Source: Candidatus Stahliibacteriota bacterium (GTDB lineage: Bacteria; Hydrothermota; Tepidihabitantia; SM23-42). Taken from it: a stretch of 7,592 nt of DNA. Shown here one piece after another: positions 1 through 5,896 of this stretch. The stretch is taken from positions 1-7,592 of the forward strand of contig JAUWLY010000130.1 in assembly GCA_030613445.1 (NCBI GenBank), read 5' to 3'. The notes below the pieces were generated by a model, which did not search any database, was not told the origin of the DNA, and saw only the letters and a list, made by a program, of their open reading frames with translations. Within the stretch, counting starts at the first letter, position 1. Each line of letters opens with the position of its first letter. The translations under genes and the position numbers were made by a program.

Positions 1-376
1 TTTTTGCACATTGTTCGAGAACCAATGCCTGATCAATCGCCTCAAAATTATAAAAAAGCACACCTTTTTTTATCGCATACATGACATCACTCGCCTTGCG
101 TGCAATATTATTATAGAGTATCTGTTTAGGAGTAAAGCCAGCTTTCAAACATACAAAAACCTCACCAGGTGACACTACTTCAGCACCGAGTTTCTGGCTT
201 TTTACGATATCAAGGATATGTAATGCGGTATTTGCCTTTGCCGCAAAGAAAATCTCTGCCCGACATTTCTCGAAGTGCTCCAAAAGAGTTCTAGCATTCT
301 TCTCAATTACCGTGCGATCATAGAGATAGAATGGTGTTTCTAGATTCTTTAGTTTATTTATAATTTTCTGTTGCAC
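1..376 (-). CDS. lysA: Diaminopimelate decarboxylase-like PLP enzyme, N-terminal part (cut by the left edge)
   Basis: This is a fold-type III PLP-dependent decarboxylase. LysA removes CO2 from meso-diaminopimelate to give lysine in the cytoplasm. About 125 residues are visible. ETPFYLYD (13-20) matches the usual GTPxYVYD start of the family. FFAAKAN (43-49) is the PLP-lysine motif, with K47 as the Schiff-base residue. It is followed by LGAEVVSPGEV and the LKAGF segment typical of LysA. The GTG start at 376 leaves 12 residues before ETPF, close to short LysA proteins such as the Thermotoga one, and lies just behind a promoter (385-412). In-frame TTG codons at 412 and 466 are alternative starts, and no SD is visible at any of them. 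The family call is firm. The substrate is less certain, because related ornithine or carboxynorspermidine decarboxylases share these motifs and the substrate-binding C-terminal half lies outside the window. Confidence 0.8.
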   Translation of the reverse strand, partial: MQQKIINKLKNLETPFYLYDRTVIEKNARTLLEHFEKCRAEIFFAAKANTALHILDIVKSQKLGAEVVSPGEVFVCLKAGFTPKQILYNNIARKASDVMYAIKKGVLFYNFEAIDQALVLEQCAK

Positions 377-384
377 AGTCTTCG

Positions 385-412
385 AGTATAATTGAATCTG
401 TAGTCTTGTCAA
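385..412 (-). promoter_or_regulatory. Sigma70-type promoter of the lysA-like gene
   Basis: On the minus strand TTGACA (412-407) and TATACT (390-385) are separated by exactly 16 bp. The GTG proposed as the lysA start is 8 nt beyond the -10 box, so the transcript would have a leader of about zero to two bases. The 90-bp gap 377-466 contains nothing else convincing. The promoter would let the decarboxylase be expressed apart from the barrel genes upstream. The prediction rests on sequence match and on the same 16-bp spacing seen at three other promoters here. Confidence 0.6.
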
Positions 413-466
413 GGCAATGGCAAAATTATCGCGAGAGAGCGATGAATACTTTTTCAGAGCTCTCAA

Positions 467-2197
467 TTATAGTCTGAAATCAAGTTGGGCGCCGATTTGC
501 TGCTGCCTGAGTGTATCCCGTTTAATCGTTGAATACTTACAGGTTAGCTTCAAAAAATCTATCGGCTTGAAGGAAAGATATAAAAATCCGCAATTACCTT
601 GGTAATAAAGCATGCGGTTGGTTACAATACCGGGTAAATCTGTTTCATAGACAAAAAGCCTTGAAGCATATGAATCAGTTTTGAACATACCATACCTAGC
701 ACGCAAACGCATCTTGCCGATTTCAATACCCATTTCAAGACCACCGAATATTCCCTTCTCAATAGTGTCTGGTTCGAAGACATATTTTTCTTCAAGTCTC
801 AAATCGAAAAACAGGTGTTTCATCGGTTTCAGGCGTAGGAATACCCTTGAACCAGACAAATTGATCGTTTGTGATGTATATCTGCAGCGCGCCTGAAATT
901 TCGCATGGAGTACACCGAGACTCTTTTCGACATTTACCCGCAGGCCGTACTTAACAGTATCCTCATCGAGTTTAGAGTCAAGGGTGAGGGCAATCCCGAA
1001 ATCCAAGTACCTAGAATGGTTAGTAATGTTTAGAACGCCACCGTAATAATTGTCATTAGCTTCAACACCTTTGGGCGAATAGAATCCGACTGGAAAATAC
1101 TTGCCGGCAAGTTCTATGTCAAAATGCGGAATAAGACCAACGCAACCAAATAGCCCACCTATTCGATCTTTATAAGTGCGGGCGACCTCGGAGAAAAGTA
1201 CAAGCGCATCACTATAGTATTTTATACCAACACTGGTGATCCAAAATGTCTCGCCGTAGAAATCAGTTATTGAATCAGAACAAATAAATGCCGGGTTGTA
1301 AGAACATAAATATGTTCGGTTAGCTACAAGTACATTACTGAACCTGTACTGCAGATCATACCCTAATATCTCTTCATTGATTCTATCTTTCCGGTCCAAA
1401 GAAGCCGAGTCTGTATGTTCACCTGACACATCAAATGAACGCCCATAGCCAGATGAATCAACACGACCGTCCAGATTCTGATTTGAGTAAAAAATGGTGA
1501 AATTTATGAAAAGGGAATCGCTTAAGGCAGCGCCGAAAAAGCCACTGTTTTCCAGTACTGAAGTATATGGTAGTATACCACGTTCTTTAACCAATATTCG
1601 GAAATCCGCGGTACTGAAAAATGAACCAAGCGGTGATAAAACCACACCTGAGCCAATATCTAAATTGTATTTTCCAAAGGCAAAAATTCGATGGTCATCT
1701 TTATAGATTATCCCTGAAGCCCAGTAATCAAACAAAGAATTTTCATATGGATCTCTTTCATTTACAAAATAAACATTGTATTCACCAAAAATACACTGCG
1801 ACTTAGTAAAATACTCAGTCGAACCTGGTTGCGCGGGTATTACTGTCTTCGCCCGCAATCTCGTTGTTAGCTTGTCTATTTTGAACGGTTTAGATTTAAC
1901 CGTAATAAAAGGTCTTATTTGTTCAAGGTGGAAGTGGTCAAACCCAGGGATCTTTAGCAAATCACGTGCTGAATCAAAATAACCGTATATTCCCCGATAA
2001 TCAATGATCTTCATACAATCTGTTATTGAAAGATAAGGAATCCCGGTGAGTTCATCAAAACTTGCCGAATTTAAATTTACCGGGTTATCACGCAATATTT
2101 CTAAGTCCCTCAGCAAAATTTCGTAATCCTTTCCTTCATCAGTCTCAAAGATGTCAGCATCGATATAGAGAATAGATAGAAGAAAAAAGATAATCAT
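467..2197 (-). CDS. Helix-hairpin-helix domain protein with C-terminal outer-membrane beta-barrel-like region
   Basis: The product has 576 residues. A short hydrophobic N-terminus (MIIFFLLSILYI) suggests export. Residues about 33-100 form a ComEA-like tandem helix-hairpin-helix: VNLNSASFDELTGIPYLS, then IIDYRG, then DLLKIPGF and LEQIRPFITV, matching the NxNxAs-eeL-ipGi / DLlkvpGi / IRPyitV pattern. Such domains usually bind DNA backbone. The remaining ~470 residues alternate polar and hydrophobic or aromatic positions with many Tyr, Phe and Gly, as in outer-membrane beta-barrels, and the protein ends in a strand-like QLDFRL. I chose the ATG at 2197 because its ATGA overlaps the stop of the upstream gene (TGA 2196-2194); a TTG two codons earlier is possible. 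Proteins of this architecture are annotated in Bacteroidetes-like genomes without known function. DNA binding or uptake at the surface is inference only. Confidence 0.75.
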   Translation of the reverse strand: MIIFFLLSILYIDADIFETDEGKDYEILLRDLEILRDNPVNLNSASFDELTGIPYLSITDCMKIIDYRGIYGYFDSARDLLKIPGFDHFHLEQIRPFITVKSKPFKIDKLTTRLRAKTVIPAQPGSTEYFTKSQCIFGEYNVYFVNERDPYENSLFDYWASGIIYKDDHRIFAFGKYNLDIGSGVVLSPLGSFFSTADFRILVKERGILPYTSVLENSGFFGAALSDSLFINFTIFYSNQNLDGRVDSSGYGRSFDVSGEHTDSASLDRKDRINEEILGYDLQYRFSNVLVANRTYLCSYNPAFICSDSITDFYGETFWITSVGIKYYSDALVLFSEVARTYKDRIGGLFGCVGLIPHFDIELAGKYFPVGFYSPKGVEANDNYYGGVLNITNHSRYLDFGIALTLDSKLDEDTVKYGLRVNVEKSLGVLHAKFQARCRYTSQTINLSGSRVFLRLKPMKHLFFDLRLEEKYVFEPDTIEKGIFGGLEMGIEIGKMRLRARYGMFKTDSYASRLFVYETDLPGIVTNRMLYYQGNCGFLYLSFKPIDFLKLTCKYSTIKRDTLRQQQIGAQLDFRL

Positions 2198-2910
2198 CGA
2201 CAAAATCGGATATCGAATGTGTGGGAAAGACCGAGGTACTGCTGATTGCTACCTGAATAGCAAAAGATGAAATCACCAAGATTCAATTCCATGATGTATT
2301 CGAGATAAACAGGATCTGTATTAACACCTGCACCAATACGGATCATCTTGTACGGAGAGAAAGCAGCACCAAAATTGAAAAAAGGTAAGTCTTTCTCCAT
2401 GCTGCGGACTGCAAAAACGACATCGAGTTTGTGCTCTGTCCGGTAATCAAACCTCACAGAATAAGTGAGTGGTAAATAATCGACATTCGAGAAGCGTGGT
2501 ATGTTCAAATTATTCACCCAGCCACTGATCTTCATAGGTCGAGTTTGAAAAACACTGCCAATGCCTAAAGAATAAGCAAATCGGTTGAAATTATCCTGCA
2601 CCCAATTATTAAACAAACCGACGCTAAACCCAACTGTCCAGGCTTTCCGTAGCGCAAAACAACCCCCCAGCCTAAGCATATTCTCCCGGTATAGATCACA
2701 ACCAAAACTTTGCGCGCCCAAACGATATGATCGGATCGTCGAATACACGTAATAGGTACGCAATTCGGGCAGTCCGAACCTCGACCCGGTTCCCATGACA
2801 AGCCGAAAACCTTCACAAGTCTCCAATGCCGGATTCAAATACTCCTCAAAAAATAGATTCTGAGGAAAGAGCGTTGTTTCAAACGCACTAATTAGTAATA
2901 TAATAACCAC
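2194..2910 (-). CDS. Putative small outer-membrane beta-barrel protein (PorV/UPF0164-like)
   Basis: The product has 238 residues and no recognised enzyme motif. It starts with a GTG and a hydrophobic stretch (MVIILLISAF) that could be a signal peptide. Soon after comes LNPALE, like the NPA motif near the mature N-terminus of PorV-, FadL- and UPF0164-type barrel proteins. The rest is rich in short amphipathic strands with Tyr, Phe and Gly (for example LGIGSVFQTRP and FNFGAAFSPYKMIRIGAGV) and ends LSHTFDIRFCR, close to the aromatic-ending last strand of outer-membrane proteins. It begins 41 bp after nfeD and overlaps the HhH-barrel gene by ATGA, so the two barrel proteins are probably made together and may interact. 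No SD precedes the GTG. The barrel class is inferred from pattern alone. Confidence 0.6.
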   Translation of the reverse strand: MVIILLISAFETTLFPQNLFFEEYLNPALETCEGFRLVMGTGSRFGLPELRTYYVYSTIRSYRLGAQSFGCDLYRENMLRLGGCFALRKAWTVGFSVGLFNNWVQDNFNRFAYSLGIGSVFQTRPMKISGWVNNLNIPRFSNVDYLPLTYSVRFDYRTEHKLDVVFAVRSMEKDLPFFNFGAAFSPYKMIRIGAGVNTDPVYLEYIMELNLGDFIFCYSGSNQQYLGLSHTFDIRFCR

Positions 2911-2951
2911 GTTTATTTGTTTGTTCTAATTTTTTTCGAAATTTTATAGTA

Positions 2952-4199
2952 TTAAGCTTTTTCCACCTTTACAATCATGTTTTCGCTACTCACAATACTT
3001 ACCCTACTTCCTTTCTTAATAGTTACATCACTTATTGCATTCCAATATTCGCCATGCACAAATATTGTCCCTCCTGAAACAGTGATATCTGTCTTTGCCT
3101 CCCCGGTCTCACCAATAAATCCTTCTTTACCAGTTGCCTTCTTGGTAAATTGCGCACGGATACCCATGCTTGCAATGAAGATAAAAAACGCTGCGATAAT
3201 AATAACCGCTATCACAATTACCTCCCATGATAATCTCAAAAACGCTACATCACTCTCAAATAAAATCAACGAACCAGATACCAGAGCAATTACCCCACCA
3301 ATTGTTAAAATACCATTCGAGGTAATGTAAATTTCTAGAATGAACAAAAACGCCGACAGCACTATCAGTGCAACACCAGCATAATTCACTGGCAGAAGTT
3401 GAAGTGCATAAAACCCGAAGATAATACATATACCACCAACCACACCGGGGAAAATCGCACCCGGATTCTGTAATTCAAAGAAAAGTCCGTAAACACCTAA
3501 GAGCAATAATATATAGGCAATCGTAGGGTTCGTTAGTAATAATAATAATCTTTCCTTGAATGTCATTGGGATACTCTGCACTGGCTTTGATTCAGTCTTC
3601 AGCACAATCTCTTCACCATCGATCTGCACAATACGACCGTGCAATTTCAAAATCAAATCGTCAATATTATCAGCGATTATATCACAGACTCCCTTTCCTA
3701 GTGCTGTTTCTGCATCAATAGAAGCACTTTCGCGAACTGCTTTTTCTGCCCAAGCTATATTCCTGCCTTTTTCTTTGGCGATTGCCTTAAGATAGGCCAC
3801 TGCATCGTTAGTCACTTTACTGATCATCACACTGTCAGGTTTTTCACCGCCCATACTCACCGGGTGTGCGGCACCAACATTTGTCCCGGGAGCCATTGCG
3901 GCAACATGACTGGCGTACAAAATAAATACACCGGCCGACGCTGCGCGCGCTCCTTTGGGCGCGACATATACCACGACAGGGATTTTCGCATTAAGGATCC
4001 TTTTAGTAATTGCTCGCATCGAAGCATCCAAACCACCCGGCGTATCAAGTTTCATGATCAAACAGACTGCGTCTTCTCGTTCGGCAACTGTAATGGTACG
4101 CAAGAAATATGAGCTGCTCGCCGGACTTATCACACCTTCAATTTCGCCCACCATTAGACTATTCACACCAATCAGAAAGAAAACTATCGATACAAACAT
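2952..4199 (-). CDS. nfeD: Long-form NfeD family membrane-bound serine protease (ClpP class)
   Basis: This 415-residue protein matches long NfeD (NfeD1b) proteins in length and order. After a signal-like N-terminus (1-17), residues ~18-200 form a ClpP/SppA-like protease domain: LDTPGG (51-56), then GARAASAG with the probable nucleophile S88, then NVGAAHPV, with K128 in ISKVTNDA as the likely general base. The Ser-Lys spacing of 40 resembles the archaeal PH1510 protease. Residues ~220-345 are several membrane helices. Residues ~350-415 form the C-terminal OB-fold NfeD domain (GETGEAKT, VHGEYWNAIS, KKGSRVSIV). Family members cleave hydrophobic peptides and work with SPFH/stomatin proteins in membrane quality control. 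No SPFH gene is beside it here; the next gene downstream is a barrel protein. The ATG lies 5 nt behind a -10 box, implying a leaderless mRNA. Confidence 0.92.
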   Translation of the reverse strand: MFVSIVFFLIGVNSLMVGEIEGVISPASSSYFLRTITVAEREDAVCLIMKLDTPGGLDASMRAITKRILNAKIPVVVYVAPKGARAASAGVFILYASHVAAMAPGTNVGAAHPVSMGGEKPDSVMISKVTNDAVAYLKAIAKEKGRNIAWAEKAVRESASIDAETALGKGVCDIIADNIDDLILKLHGRIVQIDGEEIVLKTESKPVQSIPMTFKERLLLLLTNPTIAYILLLLGVYGLFFELQNPGAIFPGVVGGICIIFGFYALQLLPVNYAGVALIVLSAFLFILEIYITSNGILTIGGVIALVSGSLILFESDVAFLRLSWEVIVIAVIIIAAFFIFIASMGIRAQFTKKATGKEGFIGETGEAKTDITVSGGTIFVHGEYWNAISDVTIKKGSRVSIVSSENMIVKVEKA

Positions 4200-4204
4200 A
4201 AAAA

Positions 4205-4232
4205 ATTCTAACCAGATTTAACAACAAGTCAA
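4205..4232 (-). promoter_or_regulatory. Promoter of nfeD, leaderless type
   Basis: On the minus strand TTGACT (4232-4227), a 16-bp spacer and TAGAAT (4210-4205) are followed by five T residues and then the nfeD ATG. With the usual start site 6-7 nt beyond the -10 box, transcription would begin at or within a base of the ATG. No SD is present or could fit. The barrel genes downstream of nfeD probably share this transcript. Confidence 0.6.
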
Positions 4233-4299
4233 TAGTCACGGTTTTCTAATAAATAATCCGCAAAAACAAATTCTTTTTTCGTTTTAGTAAAAATAACTC

Positions 4300-4327
4300 T
4301 TGACAAAATTTTAATTATGATTATAAT
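4300..4327 (+). promoter_or_regulatory. Consensus sigma70 promoter of the lysine-rich peptide gene
   Basis: TTGACA (4300-4305), a 16-bp spacer and TATAAT (4322-4327) match both consensus hexamers exactly. The region upstream (4233-4299) is very AT-rich and could act as an UP-like element. The predicted start near 4334 leaves a leader of about 15 nt that includes the SD. Both hexamers being perfect suggests strong expression. Confidence 0.8.
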
Positions 4328-4337
4328 ATAGCATAAA

Positions 4338-4343
4338 AGGAGG
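4338..4343 (+). promoter_or_regulatory. Consensus Shine-Dalgarno site (AGGAGG)
   Basis: AGGAGG lies 5 nt before the ATG at 4349 and fixes the start of a gene too short to be called by length. It is the only perfect SD at a gene start in this window; the other starts have none or overlap a previous stop. This supports real and probably strong translation of the peptide. Confidence 0.85.
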
Positions 4344-4348
4344 TAATA

Positions 4349-4471
4349 ATGCCGAAGAGCGGTTCAAGGAAGAAAAAAACTAAAGCAAAGAGAAAGAAGG
4401 TAACAAAGAAGAAGGTAACAAAGAAAAAGAAAGTAATAAAGAAAAAGAAAAAAGTAAAGAAAAGGAAATAA
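4349..4471 (+). CDS. 40-residue highly basic lysine-rich peptide (histone H1-like composition)
   Basis: The peptide starts MPKSGSRKKKTKAKRKK and continues in units KKVTK, KKVTK, KKKVIK, KKKKVK and KRK. By my count it has 23 Lys and 3 Arg in 40 residues and no acidic or aromatic residue. Its DNA includes an exact tandem 15-bp repeat (4394-4408 and 4409-4423). It is a complete transcription unit with consensus promoter, AGGAGG five bases before the ATG, TAA stop and a strong terminator 20 bp beyond it. That signal set makes a chance A-rich ORF unlikely. I do not recognise a family. The composition resembles the basic tails of bacterial histone H1-like proteins (Hc1/Hc2) and some small ribosomal proteins such as Thx, so binding to DNA or rRNA is the natural guess. 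The function is unknown. Confidence 0.8.
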   Translation: MPKSGSRKKKTKAKRKKVTKKKVTKKKKVIKKKKKVKKRK

Positions 4472-4491
4472 TTCATAGCCGAAACAGATTG

Positions 4492-4527
4492 AAGAAGGGG
4501 GAGTTTACTCTCCCTTCTTTGTTTTTA
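4492..4527 (+). terminator. Rho-independent terminator of the lysine-rich peptide gene
   Basis: A 12-bp stem (4492-4503 with 4508-4519) contains one G-U pair, has a TTTA loop and is followed by a T-rich tract TTTGTTTTTA. It closes the peptide gene 20 bp after its stop and isolates it from the next promoter, which begins 12 bp further on. Confidence 0.9.
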
Positions 4528-4538
4528 ATCCTGCCCCA

Positions 4539-4566
4539 TTGACAAAATGCTCGAGGTCTGTATAAT
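4539..4566 (+). promoter_or_regulatory. Consensus promoter of the HepT-like/prepilin peptidase genes, leaderless type
   Basis: TTGACA (4539-4544), a 16-bp spacer and TATAAT (4561-4566) are exact consensus. The ATG at 4572 follows after only 5 nt (TTAGC), so the mRNA should start at or next to the ATG. The geometry is identical to that at nfeD on the other strand. Confidence 0.75.
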
Positions 4567-4571
4567 TTAGC

Positions 4572-4994
4572 ATGGATTATCCGACATTTACCATGTTGTA
4601 TAAGAACCTTCAGCATAATATTAAAGAAATCGAAGAAATTGGCAAAACACCAGAACAACTTGAAACGCCGGCGGGCCGAAAAACTCTTGAAAGACTAAAA
4701 TATCTCTTCTACAGTCTAACGAAATCAACGGTTGACATAGGACATAGTATCATCCTGGAAAATGACTACCGGGATCCATTGAATAGAACCGACATTTTCA
4801 TAAGCCTAGGAGAAAGAGATATTATTCTGCCATCCGCTGTACGGGGTGTGAAGAAAGCAACCTTAGCATTACCCAGATTGAATGACTATCCGGTTTCTGA
4901 ATTACTCGAAATAATCACAAATAGTCTCCGTGACATACACAAATGTCTCGATTCATTTGAAGTGTACTTCAACCTTAAAGACAAAAACTTTTGA
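4572..4994 (+). CDS. HepT/DUF86-like helical protein lacking the usual catalytic motif
   Basis: The product has 140 residues and is predicted helical and cytoplasmic. Residues ~36-75 (RKTLERLKYLFYSLTKSTVDIGHSI, then ENDYRDPLNR) and ~76-135 follow the HepT-like (DUF86) pattern: a helix ending in D-x-G-x-x-I, a loop, an E-ILP/VI segment, and a C-terminal helix ending in L. HepT toxins are RNases that carry an RX4-6H motif, typically written fRNxLvHeY, and pair with a MntA nucleotidyltransferase antitoxin. Here the matching stretch is VKKATLALPRLNDYP (93-107), with no histidine, and no MntA-like gene is in the window. It is more likely a derived, non-toxin member. The ATG sits 5 nt from a -10 box. 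Its stop TGA overlaps the TTG start of the prepilin peptidase, so the two are probably translated together. The family assignment is from pattern only. Confidence 0.6.
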   Translation: MDYPTFTMLYKNLQHNIKEIEEIGKTPEQLETPAGRKTLERLKYLFYSLTKSTVDIGHSIILENDYRDPLNRTDIFISLGERDIILPSAVRGVKKATLALPRLNDYPVSELLEIITNSLRDIHKCLDSFEVYFNLKDKNF

Positions 4995-5761
4995 GGTTTA
5001 TACTCTGCATCTTCTCTTTCCTTTTTGGTGCAGCCATAGGGAGCTTTTTGAATGTCTTGATCTACCGGATGCCCATCGGTAAATCAATTGTCAAACCAGG
5101 TTCATTTTGTCCTCAATGCAAAAAGCCTATCAAATGGTACGAAAATATCCCGATCGTGAGTTTTCTGTTATTGAAAGGGAAGTGCTCAGGATGTAAGAAG
5201 CCAATATCTATTCACTACCCGCTTGTTGAGTTACTCACTGGTTTGATTTTCCTTGTGCTATTTCTTAGATTTGATATCGGTATGGAATTCTTCTTCTATT
5301 TGTTCTTCTTCTGTTCACTTATCGTCATATCAGGGATTGATTTCTTACACCAGGAGATCTTTGATATTACCGCAATACCAGGAATTATCATTGGATTGAT
5401 TTTTCATTTGTTGAATGGTAATATCAAAGCAGCTTTGATTGGTTTATTTTTTGGTGGCGGTTTGATCCTTTTGATTCGAGCCATTGGTGGACTGGTATAC
5501 AAGAAAGAGGTAATGGGACTCGGCGATGTTTATCTGACAGCAATGATCGGTGCCTTTGTAGGTTTTCCATTTATCCTCGTGACGATATTTTGCGCCGCGC
5601 TAACCGGATCAATCATGGGCATATTCTACCTCGTTTCAACAAAACAAGATCGAGAAAGCCCAATACCCTTTGGTCCATTTTTGAGCATCGGCGGCGCCGT
5701 TGTTGTCCTCTTCCACAACCAAGTCGTCGAGATGTTTGCACTCTTAGGAGTGTATTTATAA
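4991..5761 (+). CDS. pilD: Type IV prepilin peptidase / N-methyltransferase
   Basis: This 256-residue inner-membrane aspartic protease (A24 family) removes the leader of type IV pilins and type II secretion pseudopilins and usually methylates the new N-terminus. After the opening GAAIGSFLNVLIYRMP (13-28), a cytoplasmic loop holds the two zinc-type pairs CPQC (C40, C43) and CSGC (C65, C68), followed by HYPLVELLTG. The two catalytic aspartates are D117 in GIDFLHQEI and D179 in GLGDVY. PFGPFL (226-231) is the conserved C-terminal motif. About seven or eight hydrophobic segments are visible. The start is TTG: it overlaps the previous stop as TTGA and gives exactly the usual N-terminus, with no SD. 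Length and all motifs are intact, so an active enzyme is expected. No pilin or pilus assembly gene is in the window. Confidence 0.95.
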   Translation: MRFILCIFSFLFGAAIGSFLNVLIYRMPIGKSIVKPGSFCPQCKKPIKWYENIPIVSFLLLKGKCSGCKKPISIHYPLVELLTGLIFLVLFLRFDIGMEFFFYLFFFCSLIVISGIDFLHQEIFDITAIPGIIIGLIFHLLNGNIKAALIGLFFGGGLILLIRAIGGLVYKKEVMGLGDVYLTAMIGAFVGFPFILVTIFCAALTGSIMGIFYLVSTKQDRESPIPFGPFLSIGGAVVVLFHNQVVEMFALLGVYL

Positions 5762-5771
5762 AAACACTAAT

Positions 5772-5879
5772 TGGGGTCAAATCTTGACTATTGACAATAA
5801 CCTATATCTCTACTCTATCCTAAAACTAACACACCAACATCAAAAGGTTTATCTTGTCAATAGTCAAGATTTGACCCCA
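5772..5879 (+). repeat. 108-bp palindromic element with perfect 26-bp inverted arms (MITE/REP-like)
   Basis: The arms at 5772-5797 and 5854-5879 are exact reverse complements over 26 bp and enclose 56 bp with no ORF. Each arm has GGGGTCAAATCTTGAC at its outer end, within which GTCAA-ATC-TTGAC is a small hairpin, followed by TATTGACAA. It fills most of the 135-bp gap between the prepilin peptidase and miaA. From memory, GGGGTCA-type palindromes of this kind are dispersed in environmental genomes near Y1 (REP-associated, IS200-like) transposases, which recognise small hairpins, but I cannot check that here. No target-site duplication is clear at its ends. As RNA it could form a long stem with a 56-nt loop between the two genes. 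Confidence 0.85.
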
Positions 5880-5896
5880 TCTTCTCCATATTTACA

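Noticed and set aside
435..464. Minus-strand hairpin GAGAGC / GCTCTC followed by a short T run behind the HhH-barrel gene
   Set aside because: The stem is only 6 bp with a loop of about 18 bases and the T run is four bases and offset, so it does not qualify as a terminator.
417..605. Plus-strand ORF of 62 codons and similar plus-strand ORFs between 681 and 4221
   Set aside because: They lie antisense to well-supported minus-strand genes, have no SD and show no domain pattern.
4349..4471. Simple A-rich low-complexity DNA as the explanation of the lysine-rich ORF
   Set aside because: The consensus promoter, AGGAGG spacing, clean stop and terminator fit a real gene, and the codons mix AAA and AAG with regularly placed valines.
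5880..5896. CATATT four bases before the miaA ATG (and the same word before cmk) as a leaderless -10 box
   Set aside because: It matches only four of six consensus bases and no -35 element lies 16-18 bp upstream at either gene.
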